DNA from: Acanthosepion pharaonis
Lineage: Eukaryota; Mollusca; Cephalopoda; Sepiida; Sepiidae
DNA: 64,000 bases
Direction: 5' to 3'
Assembly: GCA_903632075.3 (NCBI GenBank)
Contig: CAHIKZ030005642.1
Coordinates: 430,501-494,500 of the forward strand
Positions 33,341 through 45,376 of this stretch are shown here, piece after piece. The notes beneath the pieces are model-generated. The model worked only from the letters and a program-made list of their open reading frames with translations. It did not search any database and was not told the DNA's origin. The position numbers were made by a program, and so were the translations under genes. How positions within the stretch are numbered: position 1 is the stretch's first letter; the number at the start of each line of letters is the position of its first letter.

Positions 33341-33661
33341 CACCACACTTGGCCATTTGCAGGTTGGTGAGGCTATTTAACCCATAGCAGGAGATTTTAA
33401 ATTCAGAGTTATCCTTCTTTTGAATGGTTGCTACCCAAACCTATAGGACACATTTTATCCTACTATTTACCCATAGCTGAGGGGAGAAGAGATGGATTCA
33501 TACCTTACCCAAGGGGATTTGTATGTAAGTGAATGTATGGCAGCAATATTCCACTTTTGGTTCAATTTGATTCCTGTAAAGACAGATTATGGTAAAAGAA
33601 GTCAGCTACTTTCTGGAGCAATAAAATGAGACAAACATTCTTCCAACATCTTTAACACTGA
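33341..33661 (-). mobile_element. SINE family B body plus shared 3' sequence
   Basis: Reverse-oriented SINE body (ATTCAGAGTTATCCTT, ACTATTTACCCATAGCTGAG, GATTCATACCTTACCC), followed by TATGGCAGCAATATTCCAC and AAACATTCTTCCAACATCTT. The same series occurs at 35085-35690 with an LTR inserted, so this copy is the empty site. Confidence 0.7.
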
Positions 33662-33945
33662 ATTTTATATATTACTGTTACTTGAGATCTTGAACGAACT
33701 TATGACTCAGTAGATACTCAAAGCATAGTGCCACATTGAGAGAGATAGTGTTCGTCATGACTAATATAAATATATCATATTATATAAATATCAATATTAT
33801 ATAAATATATAAATATCAATATTATATAAATATATAAACAGGCTTGCAGCCTATTTTTTTTCTCTTTTTATTACCAAAACTGAAACAACAGTTTGTTTGA
33901 TCATGTTTGCTGTACACCAGCAGAAATGTAAATTTATTTAGACTC

Positions 33946-34675
33946 TAAACGAAGGATTCCCACCCTGGGATGCATGCCCCACTGGTTGGGCATAGTAATA
34001 TCTTGGTGGGTCATGCATAGGATGTGCACCCTTCAGTTTACTATAACAACATGAGCTCAAATTTCATTTTGCATTATTATTTCATGATTAAAATGATCAA
34101 AGTATATTACTGAATAAGCTTTCATTCAAATATTTTATATTTCTGCCTTTCTGTTTTCTATTATATGTTTTGAAACTATATTTATATTTAACTGTCTTTT
34201 TGTTTTTTTTAATTTTTATCTTTCATGGATGCCATGTTCTTTGAAGGCTTGTTTAGAGACCAAGTTAATGGCTTTTTAAGCTTCCTTCCTGTGAATTACA
34301 GTAAAATTTTGAATATTGTTATATTCTGTGCTAAGGGAATAAATACTTAACACCAGGTGGATAATAGAAGAAAGGTTTATTGTATACAACCAGTACAATA
34401 TAAAATACGGTACAGTTATACACACAGGTCAATCTAGTAGTGAGTACCACTAATTGGAAGGTCAGACATGCTTGCGTCTTCTCACTCTCACTCAAGTCTC
34501 TTGTAGACAGTTGACTTTATAGGTACTTACTACCTTACTACCTATAGTGTATTCATTCATGGGGTGACTGGTTATTCCATTATATCAAATATGTAAGAAT
34601 TAAATATTACAGGGAAACACCAGAAATTTAGAAATACCAAAGTGAGGCATAGGCCAAAATTGGTTGGGAAACACT
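33946..34675. mobile_element. hAT-like non-autonomous element, diverged
   Basis: The left end GATTCCCACCCTGGGATGC and the right end GGTTGGGAAACACTGCTC (reverse complement GAGCAGTGTTTCCCAACC) resemble hAT terminal inverted repeats, which commonly read CAGNGNTTCCCAACC. No transposase frame lies inside. The interior around 34370-34600 may hold another insertion. No 8-bp duplication is readable with confidence. Confidence 0.5.
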
Positions 34676-35084
34676 GCTCTAAAATAAATAAACAGTAATA
34701 AGTGATACGTGGGTGATATTAGATTATTCCAAGAATTGTAGCCAGAAGAGTTTTGATGTTGTAAATATTTTATTCCTAAGTGGAATGGAAGTGGTTGATT
34801 TCTTTCAGATTTTTTTGTTTATTTTTGACTTTGAAGATAGATTCTTTGAGTGAACTTAATGGAAGGTGAGCACAAACTCTGCAAACTGTTAATATCTTTT
34901 TATCTTTGAAGCCAATATATTCATGAACCTGCATCAAAGATGGACATTTGGAAAATCCCCCCCCAAAAAAAACCACTAACACTCTCAAAGGATTAAAGTA
35001 AACAGAATATCTGAGGTTTAGGGATATTGGCACAGATATCACTTCACATATTCCTACTGCTTCAACAAACTGTAGAGTTTTTTC

Positions 35085-35253
35085 CTGCTACTTACCCATA
35101 GCTGGGGGTGGGGGAGAAATGGATTCATACCTTTCCCAAGGGTATTTGTATGTAAATGAATATATGGCAGCAATATTCCACTTTTGGTTCAATTTGATTC
35201 CTGTAAAGACAGATTATGGCAAAAGAAGTCAGCCAAACATTCTTCCAACATCT
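35085..35253 (-). mobile_element. SINE family B body and shared 3' sequence, left of LTR insertion
   Basis: Matches 33462-33650 closely (CTTACCCATAGCTGGGG, ATGGATTCATACCTTTCCC, GGCAGCAATATTCCACTTTT) with one internal 20-bp difference. The match stops at CATCT (35249-35253), where a solo LTR begins, and resumes at 35678. Confidence 0.75.
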
Positions 35254-35677
35254 TGTTGCAGTAAAGAAAAGACTGTCAACTGATTGTAGCAACTGCAATA
35301 AATTTCTTGTTTCTTGGCCGCAACACTTGTAGCCAAATCGCAGTTCACATGATAGTCTGATGTAACAGTCCAACACACACCGTAGAAACGACAAAATGGG
35401 GTCACAAATCCAACCATCACTCTTTGCCAACAACAATACATGTTCGTCTTGCAGCTTAAAAAAAAATCATCTCTTTTTATAAGCGAAAAACAACGACTTC
35501 TGTTCACCGAGAGAATTTTCTGATTGGTCACGCCATTCAGGGGAGGGAAGAGCATTAGCATAGCTTCTAGTCATTGATGTAGATTTTTGCTGACTACTTT
35601 TTGGTAATTTTTCTTTGGCAGATTGCACACAAAACACAAACTTTTTTTCGGGGTAACTGATTATCTCTTTCACTACA
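35254..35677 (-). mobile_element. Solo LTR of an LTR retrotransposon, 424 bp, 5-bp TSD
   Basis: The sequence starts TGTTGCAGTAAAG and ends TTTCACTACA (TG...CA), flanked by CATCT at 35249-35253 and 35678-35682. The paralogous unoccupied site at 33636-33660 reads ...CCAACATCTTTAACACTG, which proves the insertion and its exact borders. On the minus strand CCAAT (in GTGACCAATCAG, about 35520) precedes CTTATAAAAAG (about 35480), a plausible pol II promoter, so the LTR probably reads leftward. Short overlapping open frames are incidental. Family unknown; no internal region remains, so it arose by LTR-LTR recombination. Confidence 0.88.
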
Positions 35678-36064
35678 CATCTTTAACACTGGATCAGAAG
35701 ATCTCCGTATAAAAAAGTGACCCCTAAAAGATATCCCTGCATCCAACTGGAAGCACCTGTTACAACATGAACAATATAAAAGAGAATCATTGAAGCACTT
35801 GGTTAGTTGTATATTTTCTTTCTTCTGTTTGATTCTTACGAATAAAATATATTGATAACCCGATTGAGCTTAAGCTCAAACAATAAAGCTTATTGGACTA
35901 TTTTTTAGCTGCAGCAAATTGTGTGCCTAAATTTGTTCCTTCTTGGGACCCGTACACCTCAACTGTTCAGTGTTGGGTGTTTTTACCAAGACAAAATCTC
36001 TATATAGAGTGCCAACAAATGCTAAAGATTTTCTATCTGCCCACGACTTGAGGACATGTTACTC

Positions 36065-36960
36065 TTTTTTTATCATTTCATCCCAAGCAAGGAAATATAG
36101 CCACTCAGACACAAGGGGTTTCTGAGTGTGAAGGAATAAGAAAAAAAGAGAAACATTTTTAAAGAGTAAAAACAATAAAAGAAGTGGAAGCAAGAAGGCA
36201 GTAGATAACGAATGAAATTGCATTTAAATTTTTGAAGATCAAAGCTGGCTAGGAAAGAAGCCAGAAAATAGTTGCACAAGCAAGAAGTGTGATAAAAGAA
36301 ACTGTTAGCATAGAAATGATGATTACATCTAGAAATTTCAATTGTGAAATGATGAGACCTAGCTGCCAATCTAGTACTATGCTTAAATTTATAAAGTCTA
36401 GATATCATTGAACAGAGTTCATCAGAACAATTACCATGAAAGCATTTATAGAAAAGGTGTAGGAAACTACATTTTGGTAGTGGGAAGTGACTGAAGCCAG
36501 GATGCCAGGTCAGGACTAATAGCATTGCATATTCTTCTTTGGATTTTATTAAGAATCTCTAAATATATAGCAGGAGCAACAGACCAGACATGGCAGAAAT
36601 ATTCTAAGCATGAATGAATGATAGGCTCATAAATATGTAAAACAGATTCTGCAGAGAAAAATTGTCTAGCACGATACAGTGAACCAATTTTCCTAGAAGC
36701 AGACCTAACAATTGATTCAATACAATCTTTCCACTTCATGTCAGCTGAGAAGGTGCAACTAGTCACTCTCCTAGAGGTTAGCATCAGCCATACTGATGGA
36801 AAGCAGAAAGTGGTCTCTCAGATGATTAATAGTGAGTAATTTTGTTTTGGAGCCATTAAAATTAACAAGACATTCCTTGCCCCCAGTTAACAGCAGATTT
36901 TAGGCCACTTTTGAGATCTGCTGCCAATTTGACCTTATCAAACCCATCAGCCTTACTTCA
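36065..36960 (-). pseudogene. LINE-A C-terminal region and 3' end
   Basis: Minus-strand frames: NFNGSKTKLLTINH (post-RT region), FSADMKWKDCIESIVRSASR, KIGSLYRARQFF, IYEPIIHSCLEYFCHVWSVA, PAIYLEILNKIQRRICNAIS, then after a frameshift FYKCFHGNCSDELCS, TRLAARSHHFTIEISRCNHH, FYANSF and LQKFKCNFIRYLLP. The 3' UTR ends at TGGGATGAAATGATAAAAAA. The best-preserved example in this window of the conserved C-terminal block of this LINE; stops and frameshifts make it inactive. Confidence 0.82.
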
Positions 36961-37278
36961 TGCTAGCAATACTATTGACAGCATTTGAACAGGTTTCATC
37001 TACCCAATTTCACTCACTAAACTTGGGTCAACCCATATTATGGTTTTCAAGTATATCCCAGTGGCACTGTACACTGGAATCATCTCTGCAGGATGATATT
37101 AACAAGTTACATCTTCAACTAAATCAACTAAATAACCATGATCTCACAGTCGGAAGGACAATGAATTCACCAGTTGGGCCACACATTCATTAGCAAGATC
37201 TAAATGGTTTCGAACACTCCTTAAAAGATGAAATGATTGTCTAGTTCTGATTAAATCTTATAAATTGATTTTTTTTAT
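36961..37278. other. Spacer of uncertain origin
   Basis: Contains GGACAATGAATTCACCAGTTGGGCCACACATTCATTAGCAAGATCTAAATGG in part; a similar string follows the LINE-A tail at 37570-37630 (AATGAATTAACCAATTAGGCC, CCTTAACAAACTCTAAAAGG), so the two neighbouring segments are diverged duplicates. Confidence 0.45.
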
Positions 37279-37560
37279 TCATTTAACACCAAGCCACTAA
37301 GATGCAATGAGTGTTAGAGAATATGAGAAAAAACTACTATAAATGAGATAAGGCAATAAAAGAAAAAGAATTAAGAAGATAGCAGGTAAATTTTGACATT
37401 GCAATTAAATTTTTCAAGATCAAAGTTGACTGGGAAGCAAAAATCCAGAAGAGAGTTCCACAAGGTGAGAGATGTGGGAAAGGAAAATCTTAGTATAGAA
37501 CTTAGGATGACAGCTAGCCATTTCAACTGAAAATTGCTGAAACCTTACCACCAATCTAAC
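37279..37560 (-). pseudogene. LINE-A 3' end fragment, strongly diverged
   Basis: The plus strand CATTTAACACCAAGCCACTAA, GCAATGAGTGTTAGAGAATA and CAATTAAATTTTTCAAGATC matches the reverse complement of the LINE-A 3' end. Most of the frame is lost. Confidence 0.6.
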
Positions 37561-37772
37561 CATGGTTAGAATGCCAATGAATTAACCAATTAGGCCATAT
37601 ATCCCTTAACAAACTCTAAAAGGTTTAGAACACTCTCTAAAATGTCTGGAATAAGTATAGAGACCATAAGGATAAAGATTTCTTATTCACAACTGCTACC
37701 TTTTGTAACACCCAGAAATCTTTGAAACAAGCTCAGAAAAAAAGTCTATTGTATCATAGCACAGTTTTTGTT

Positions 37773-37784
<12 letters not shown>

Positions 37785-37833
<49 letters not shown>

Positions 37834-37843
37834 TATGAAAATA

Positions 37844-37942
<99 letters not shown>

Positions 37943-37960
37943 TATGAAAAGTGTATGATA

Positions 37961-38009
<49 letters not shown>

Positions 38010-38046
38010 TATATGATATGAAAATATATTTTATTATTTTATTTTT

Positions 38047-38121
<75 letters not shown>

Positions 38122-38318
38122 ACGTTTTGGTTGTATGATATCAGAAAAATATATATATATATGTCTGTCACAACCGTTTTCAAATATGGAGTTTTACATA
38201 TATATATTTTGTTCAGTGGAATATATGCGAAATTCTGTTTGTGTGTTGGCAACAAAAAAAAAAAAAAAAAATTTGAAATTATATATTTTATTATTATTTT
38301 ATTTTTAAATTATACATT

Positions 38319-38368
<50 letters not shown>

Positions 38369-38460
38369 ATATTTTAGTGCATATACATAAAGTATTTTAC
38401 ACATATATATACCCCATATACATATATATGTTTTTTTTTTTTTTTTTGTGTGGTGTGTAA
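37785..38460. repeat. Long compound (TA)n cluster
   Basis: TA arrays at 37785-37832, 37846-37940, 37966-38001, 38054-38117 and 38322-38360, separated by short units such as GATATGAAAATATGATA. A T-rich and A-rich homopolymer pair (38252-38270, 38429-38447) lies at its right end. The region probably expanded by slippage and unequal exchange; assembly length here may be unreliable. Confidence 0.95.
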
Positions 38461-38940
38461 AGAGGAAATATTATTCAGATATTAAAAAAAATAGATAAAA
38501 ATGGTCTGCATGGTGACATCACTAAATTCAAGAGAATTATTATGAAACAACTACACTTTTGAAAACCAAAAAAACATTCAATAAACATAAACCATCATTG
38601 AAATTCAGCAATCAAATGTGTATAACCAAATTACAACCAAAAACATCACACTTTTTTCAAATGTAATATATATATATGTCAAGTCCTATACTGTTCACAA
38701 ATATGTTTATGTTTGTGTGAGCAAAAAAAAAAAAAAAAATGCACACAGGGTGTGGGCAAACATGAAATTAGCATATACAGGAGACACGAGAGATATATAT
38801 ATATGTGTGTCTGCGTACCTCAAATGGTGTACAGGTGTGCATGTATGTTTGCATAAATATGAGTGGCGTCACAATGACAATTTTTTCTCCCATCAATACA
38901 TGCAACCTACAGAAATCCAAAATTTAAAAAAAATTAATCA

Positions 38941-38995
38941 GTTCGTCTGATGTTTTAAGACCCTTCAAAAGCATGAAACCCAGGGTCACAAACTC
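38941..38995 (+). ncRNA. Hammerhead-like ribozyme motif
   Basis: GTTCGT immediately precedes CTGATG (38947-38952; the following core A is T). Stem II is long: TTTTAAG pairs with CTTCAAAAG allowing one bulge. GAAA (38974-38977) leads into ACC-CAG-GGT, then C: a 3-bp stem III with A15.1-U16.1 and C17. Downstream ACAAAC pairs with GTTCGT at five of six positions (stem I). One core substitution suggests it is inactive now, but the layout is clear. Confidence 0.58.
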
Positions 38996-39719
38996 ACAAC
39001 AATCCAACTAAATATATATATATATGAAGAAAATATATATATATATATATATATACATAATTTACAACTGGAATTAAGATATTTTTTTAATTTTTCAACA
39101 AAAACGAATTCTAATTTTAAATATATATATATTTTCAAACTGTTTACTGATACCATAAACAGTTTGAAAAATCATACATATATATGTGAATTTTAAAATT
39201 GAAAAATGAAAAATGGTCTGCATGGTGAAGATGGCTACACATACCATCATTAACTAAAGGTACAACATTAATTTTAATTGTAAAAAGAAAATTTGCTCTG
39301 TTTAATGAAAATAAACATTGAGTGCATGTATGTTTTTTGTGAGTCAGTTTTAACATATTTAAAATTCTATGTTGTGTTTATAGGGTTCACCTGGATTATA
39401 CCAACAGATTACTAACTATATATATATAATGTGTGTGTCTTTGTATTTATATATGCTCCCTCTCATAGCACTTTGGTAGAAAGAGAATTTGTAATTTGTT
39501 GGCTTCTACTAATTAACACTAAAAGCTCTTTGCTATGAATTGAGCACTCTGCTAGCTGGTAATGCTTATATTTTGCATATAATGCATTAAAAATTCACTT
39601 TCTCCACTGTCTAAGGGTGAGAGACTCTAATCAGGTTTTGATCATGACTTGCAGAAATTGCATATCTAGTCACATGGATGAGCTGTGATACACCGAAAGT
39701 GTCTGTCTGTGGATGACTA

Positions 39720-39720
<1 letters not shown>

Positions 39721-39769
<49 letters not shown>
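39721..39769. repeat. (TA)n microsatellite
   Basis: Uninterrupted TA run preceding the inverted SINE-like pair. Confidence 0.95.
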
Positions 39770-39774
<5 letters not shown>

Positions 39775-39776
39775 AA

Positions 39777-40410
39777 GGGATGGATTTTTTATTTATTAAT
39801 CCAACAGATTTTATTACTTAAACATTATTTTTAGTGGATACTCATGTTTGAGTAGATACTCCATTTATTTATTAAAGAGTTTATTTATTTATTTCAGTGA
39901 GTGCATATTTTCCTATAATAAGATTTCTCTAATATTCAGAATGATAGATGAGAATAAAAAAATAAATATGCTGTTTAATAAATAAACAGACCATTTACTC
40001 AAGTACAAGTATCCACTAAAATTAACGTTTAAGTAATAAAGGTCTGTTGGATAAAAGATACATCCCCTTTTATTTACAAATCTCTTTGTTTATGTTCAAA
40101 TAGGAAACTGAGCAGCTATATTTCAAAAATCAGGGAAAAATCTGTGTTTAAAGGCACTATACAACTTTGCTATGTCATTGGTGCACTCTTTAGCTGAAAG
40201 GTCAAAGTACATTAGATCTAATGATGGTTTCCTCTAAGGGAATACAGGTTTGAATTCTCTCAGAAAGTGCATATTTTTCTCTAATAAAATTTCTCCAATA
40301 TTCAGGCTGGTAGACAAAAATGAATAAATATAGTTTAATAAATAAACAGAGCATCTACTCAAATACAAGTATCCACTAAAAATAGTGTTTTAGTAATAAT
40401 AATAATAATA
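39777..40410. mobile_element. Three copies of a SINE-like tail (family D), first two inverted
   Basis: 39777-39893 is inverted relative to 39895-40070: ATCCAACAGATTTTATTACT versus AGTAATAAAGGTCTGTTGGA. 40165-40405 repeats the same tail in plus orientation (AGAAAGTGCATATTTTTCTC, AATAAATAAACAGAGCATCT, ACAAGTATCCACTAAAAATA) and has a B-box-like GGTTTGAATTCTC at 40247. The copy at 50397 has the full tRNA-like head. TA arrays border both sides (39721-39769, 40419-40471). Confidence 0.65.
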
Positions 40411-40413
40411 ATA

Positions 40414-40472
<59 letters not shown>

Positions 40473-40655
40473 CTATTTTAATTGAGTCCCATCTTCCCCT
40501 CCTCATTCACTATTTACCAGTTTGTCAATAATTATTTTGTTCTATGCAAAAAATGTTCACCTTTTGATAAAGTGTTGGCTGAAAGGATTTCCTAATGGTA
40601 AAATGATATCTTCTCTATTTAAGTCTATTTTCTTCTTCTGTGGGTATAAGGCTTT

Positions 40656-40656
40656 A

Positions 40657-40695
<39 letters not shown>
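40656..40695. repeat. (GT)n microsatellite
   Basis: About twenty GT units. Confidence 0.97.
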
Positions 40696-40697
<2 letters not shown>

Positions 40698-40908
40698 GTG
40701 TTTAGAAAAAGAGAGAAAATATTGTGGTCTTCTCAACTCTCCAAGTTCCATTATAGGCATTATTGTATCCAAGACTCACTAAAACCCTAACAAGACAAAA
40801 AGAGGGATTAGATTAACTCAAAGAAGTGAATTCTGAAAATTAGTTATACATGAAAACATTTTATATAAAACACTGTAGTAGACAAATATAAGTCACACTA
40901 ACATGCAG

Positions 40909-40910
<2 letters not shown>

Positions 40911-40949
<39 letters not shown>

Positions 40950-41060
40950 GTGCAGTACTTAGTAGAAAGTGCTCAATATCTGTGACAAAGCTAACATGTT
41001 CAGTTGTATGGATTTTAGTTTGCAATCATCAGACAAACTGGTTTATTTTTTTAAAAAGTG
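40911..41060 (-). repeat. TA array with diverged hammerhead unit
   Basis: (TA)n at 40913-40945; then AGTGCTCAATATCTGTGAC, and on the minus strand AGTTTGTCTGATGATTGCAA (core at 41033-41027). The upstream TTTGT of stem I and the UUGC side of stem II are kept as in the 46.87-kb copy, but GAAA is changed to AAAA and stem III is broken. Confidence 0.5.
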
Positions 41061-41294
41061 GGTCTATTTATGTTTATTTGTGTTTGATTATTTGTGTGTA
41101 GTGGAGGAGGAAAAATTTTCTTCTGTGTTTGTTTGGGATGACACTCTCACATACATAGACATGCATACATACAGGTGTATGCATTTTAGTTAATAGAAAC
41201 ACATGCATATAAATAATCTGAGGTTAGCCACAGACACACATCCATGCATTCAAGCATAGGTATATACGCAATACATATACATATACATATATAT

Positions 41295-41563
41295 ATGTGT
41301 TGGGTCAGTTTGAATTAGTCATCTCAAAATTAAGGTTTTGGTTTTCAAGTAGGTGTGGCTCTGACTGGTTATAATATTAATATTCTTAATTTTGATTTAG
41401 TTAAAGCGAATATATGTGTGGAGCCAATGCACTGAAAATGTGTTTAGAGAGTCTGCTTTGGGTTGTCGAGTAACCAACATCCAGTTTGTGTAGAAAATAT
41501 AAGAGGCATAACAAGGCACCCCTTCAAGAAAATTAATTGGGTGAAAGCCATATCAATTACTGT
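41295..41563 (+). repeat. First copy of a 250-bp dispersed direct repeat
   Basis: Shares with 42000-42233: TAAGGTTTTGGTTTTCAAG, AGTCTGCTTTGGG, CAAGGCACCCCTTCAAGAAA and GGGTGAAAGCCATATCAATTA. The spacing between landmarks is similar, so the two are paralogous copies about 700 bp apart. Not classified. Confidence 0.8.
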
Positions 41564-41999
41564 ATTTTCCAGCTTGGAAGACACATTCTAATATTGGAAA
41601 GAAATTTCTAAGAAAGCAAAAAGTCATTCTCATACAACAATACATTCACCATACGTCCCTCATATACTGGTACCACATTGAGCCTAGGGATTGCCTTACA
41701 TTTGTCTTGGAAGATGCACACATATTTTTCAGGGTATTTTTAGGAAAAAAATGTGCGTCTTGTAAGCCAGAAAATACGGTAATTAATCTTAAATTCAGAA
41801 CATCACAAATTATACTAATGTTGGTTTTAAAAGTTGACTGTGTATGATACATAATTGACCAAGAAAAATCAAACACAAAAGTAAAAATAAAAAATTAGAA
41901 GCAAATAGACACTTGGTGGTGTCCACACCTGCTGTGTCATCATCGATAGTGTCTCCCTCTCAACATGTTGGTTTTGACATCAAACACTGACCTGTTTAG

Positions 42000-42233
42000 G
42001 GTCTGTTTGAATTTGGCTATATATAGGTTTTAGTCAACTTGAACTTAAGGTTTTGGTTTTTGAGCAGGAGTGGCCCTGACTGGTCATAATATATTATTAA
42101 TTTTGTTTTGGTTAAAGCCAACATGCGGAAAACGTATTTACACAGTCTGCTTTGGGCCGTTGAAAAATCAATATCCAGTACAAGGCACCCCTTCAAGAAA
42201 ATTGATTGGGTGAAAGCCATATCAATTAATTAG
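42000..42233 (+). repeat. Second copy of a 250-bp dispersed direct repeat
   Basis: See 41295-41563; this copy has TTAAGGTTTTGGTTTTTGAG, TCTGCTTTGGGCCG and AGGCACCCCTTCAAGAAAAT. Confidence 0.8.
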
Positions 42234-43930
42234 TAATAAATGTTTAAAGTCTTTGGAAAATGTAATTTTTCTTCCTGATCTCATTTAAATTGTTGGTGTA
42301 TTGTCAAATTGTGATGTTTCTTGCACATCAGGAGAGAAGTGTGTATAGCTGATTTTGTTTTTCTAAGAAATCTTGTTTTAGTATATATCAGTTATTCCGT
42401 TTTTGTATTGCAAAATATTTGTCTGATCTGTATAACACTTTGTATGAACTCTGTTGTATTGTTGAGATGAATGATACACAGAGAAGAATGAGTGCTTAAT
42501 ATATTTATTCAGCACCATTATCCAGTGTTAACAGATACATACAAAAAACACAGACACAACAATTAACTTACTGAGTGCTGAAGGGGTGCTAGCTACTCTA
42601 TAAAAAACTGATAATTTGCCAAAAGTGGTTTTTTAACTGCATCATCTTGTACAAAAGTACTCGCAGGTATACAAATTTGTTGGTATGTATACATGTTTTA
42701 TTGAATTTTGAGTAGGTGTGAATTGTAATTGCAACATCTTATTTTTTAATTTTTGCAAAATTTGAGCCACTTGAATCTCTACAGTAAAATTTTGGCAATC
42801 TTTTTAGTTATTAATCATAATGTGTCTATAAGCTAAAGGAAAATTTCTGTTTTTACCTTCTTTTTTTCCTAACCATAATCCTCTTTCAAAATGGCTACCC
42901 ATCTGAATACATGTCCAAAGTTGTCATAGACTATAGAAAGGTTTCAATTGATGTAAGCACTACAAAGAGATGACTCTGTAAAATTAATGTTAATTCTTAA
43001 TAAAAATAAGAAAATGATCTTAATGACAAGCCCTGAAGTGGCAGGCCTGCTGCTGTTATGAAAGAGAATAAAACCAACAAGCTACTGATCTATAATTTTA
43101 GCTAACTCTTTGAAACCCTTGGCTTTCTTAAAAGTCTGTGTAAAGTGGATTCCTAGAATGCTGACAGAAGGATAAGAAAATGATTGCTGCCCAAGTGATT
43201 CTGGAGTCCTGAGCTAGCACCCTTCGACTTTTATATGTTTAGTGATTTTCCAGTAATAATTTTTAAAGTAAATTTGCGTCTCACTAAGAAAGTATAAGTT
43301 TAAAGAGGCTGATGCACTAATTACAGCTGATGGAAGAAATCATTGTTGCTTTCAAAACTCTGTGAAAGCCTTCAGGTGAGTTTTGGCAGTGTCTGTAGTT
43401 TTGTGAAGGCATTTGTCTACTCAAAGGTCTTTACAAAATGGATTAGCAGAATGTTGACAAAGAAAAAATATTTTCTCTGTAATTTGAAAAAGTTACATTT
43501 TCTGCAGAAAGAATCTGCTTAGTTAGCATCATTCTTGTTTTTGTCTTTAAGAATTCCATGTGCCTGTGGCATTGAATCGCATTTTCAAAGTTTTACTACA
43601 GTTTGATACTCCATTCAATCTAAGGATCAGTGTCAATGAGGAAATTAGAATCATCATCAGTTTTTTTAAATAAAAATTAAAATTTCATCAAAAAGAAATT
43701 CTTTTGTCAGCATGTCAGCATCTTTGATATCTTCATCTATTTTTCTTCCTAAGCATGTTGTTGATCTAATTCCATTAGAATTTTACCAAGATCAGTTAAA
43801 TTGATTTAAAGCATATATTGGTTGAATATAAATTTCCAAACCATTAATAGCTTATGTACATTTTTATTAGTTGTAAAAATAAAATTATATGTATTACATC
43901 AAATCCTATACAAAGCAAAATTCAAGGCAT
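42234..43930. other. Gene-less spacer
   Basis: No conserved frame. 42471-42620 (AGTGCTTAATATATTTATTC ... GGGTGCTAGCTACTCTATAA) resembles 34330-34450 in general plan (a reversed polyadenylation-like TTTATT followed by tandem ACA words), which may mean a diverged LTR fragment, but borders are missing. Confidence 0.35.
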
Positions 43931-43934
43931 TGTT

Positions 43935-43938
<4 letters not shown>

Positions 43939-43998
<60 letters not shown>

Positions 43999-44190
43999 CA
44001 TTTTGTTTTATTAAGGTGTTTACATAGTTGTTCCACATTTAACAATTTTCAAAATGGGTGACTGCTTTTAAACATCATTCCTAAGATTTATTGTTCTTTT
44101 CTAAAAGGAATTCTTCAATATGAATACAGTTCAAAATAATAGAATTCATTTTTTTATCAGATTATTCATTCTTAAGGAAAATACAAATAA

Positions 44191-44236
<46 letters not shown>
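43939..44236. repeat. Two (TA)n arrays
   Basis: 43939-43998 and 44195-44236. Confidence 0.97.
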
Positions 44237-44239
<3 letters not shown>

Positions 44240-44442
44240 AATTTGTTAATTTGTTTTATGCCTGTCTCTACTCCGAGCCTCATGAGAATACATCTACTCT
44301 TTACATAACTTTATAGTAAAATTGAATCTATTTTCAGAAATCATGTAAGCCTTTTAAGGAAAATATGGTTTCTGAAAATAAATCCAATTTTATCATTAAG
44401 TCTTTTGAACAGAGGATATAAGTCTACAAATCTTGGCTGGAA

Positions 44443-44735
44443 TAAAAAATTGGAGAGCTGAGTTTGAATTCCTGTTGGGTTTGTTACATTTGCTTACATA
44501 TGAATCCTGTTGGGGATTCATATCTAAGCAAATTGGATGTCCTTGGGATGTCCTCCTTCCGGCTATGGATTAAATGATAGGACTATCTGAAGAAATTGCT
44601 ATTCACAAAACATTGTTAATACAGTATTCACTCCCTAAAAGAATTATTCTTACAATCCAAAATACTTTCTGGCTTTAAATAACCTGCAAAGGGTTGGTAA
44701 ACCATAAAAACAAATCAATCAATCAAAAATCAATA
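44443..44735 (+). mobile_element. tRNA-derived SINE with (AATC)n tail
   Basis: GGAGAGCTGAGTTTGAATTCC (B-box region, first base 44452) and TTACATTTGCTTACATATGA resemble the family-B head. The tail differs from family B: ACAAAACATTGTTAATACAG, AACCTGCAAAGGGTTGGTAA and (AATC)n at 44715-44735. The same tail occurs at 19500-19690. An internal inverted repeat, ATGAATCCTG/GGGATTCATAT, is present near 44505. Confidence 0.65.
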
Positions 44736-45376
44736 AATCATAGGTGGAGAGAGGTATAACATAACAAATTTAATTTAGTCCTTATTAAAGTCCCTTTTAA
44801 TTGTGTGTCAAATGACATTGAGACTACTCAACTGGTTTTTATGATCTATATATAAAATTCTGTGATTTCTGCTAGTCCATCCGTCTGTCACATCCTCTAA
44901 AATAGACATTCATTGACTGATTGAAACCAAATTTTGGAGAGAAGTGCAGAAAGGTAATTACAGTTGGTTTTACTTGGATTCATAGCTTAGTACAATAAAT
45001 TTTCATCATTTTTTTTTTTGAAAAGTTTAAAGTTTTTATTGAACAAAATGGAGAGTTTGTAAATCTCAACAAAAAGTGTTAGCAATAACTTCAACAATAC
45101 TAAAAAATTCTAGTACTCAAAATAGCTGGATAATTTCTGAACTGACCTCACATAGAAATGAGGGTGTGCTTAAAAGTTCTGTCTGACCATGAAGAGATTC
45201 ACACAAAATTCTGATGTTTGGTCATTTTGTCGGGTTTTAAGAAGCGGGTCAAAACAAGAACTTTCCAGTGTCTCTTTGGATCACACACACATACACACAT
45301 GCATGGAAAATATGATATTCAAATATATATATTAGACTAATAGTGGGTAATCAAATTACAAAATGGAAAAACATCC

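Noticed and set aside
34320..34600. LTR on the minus strand
   Set aside because: A reversed polyadenylation-like TTTATT and a TGTTATATTC start are not enough; no second border or duplication seen.
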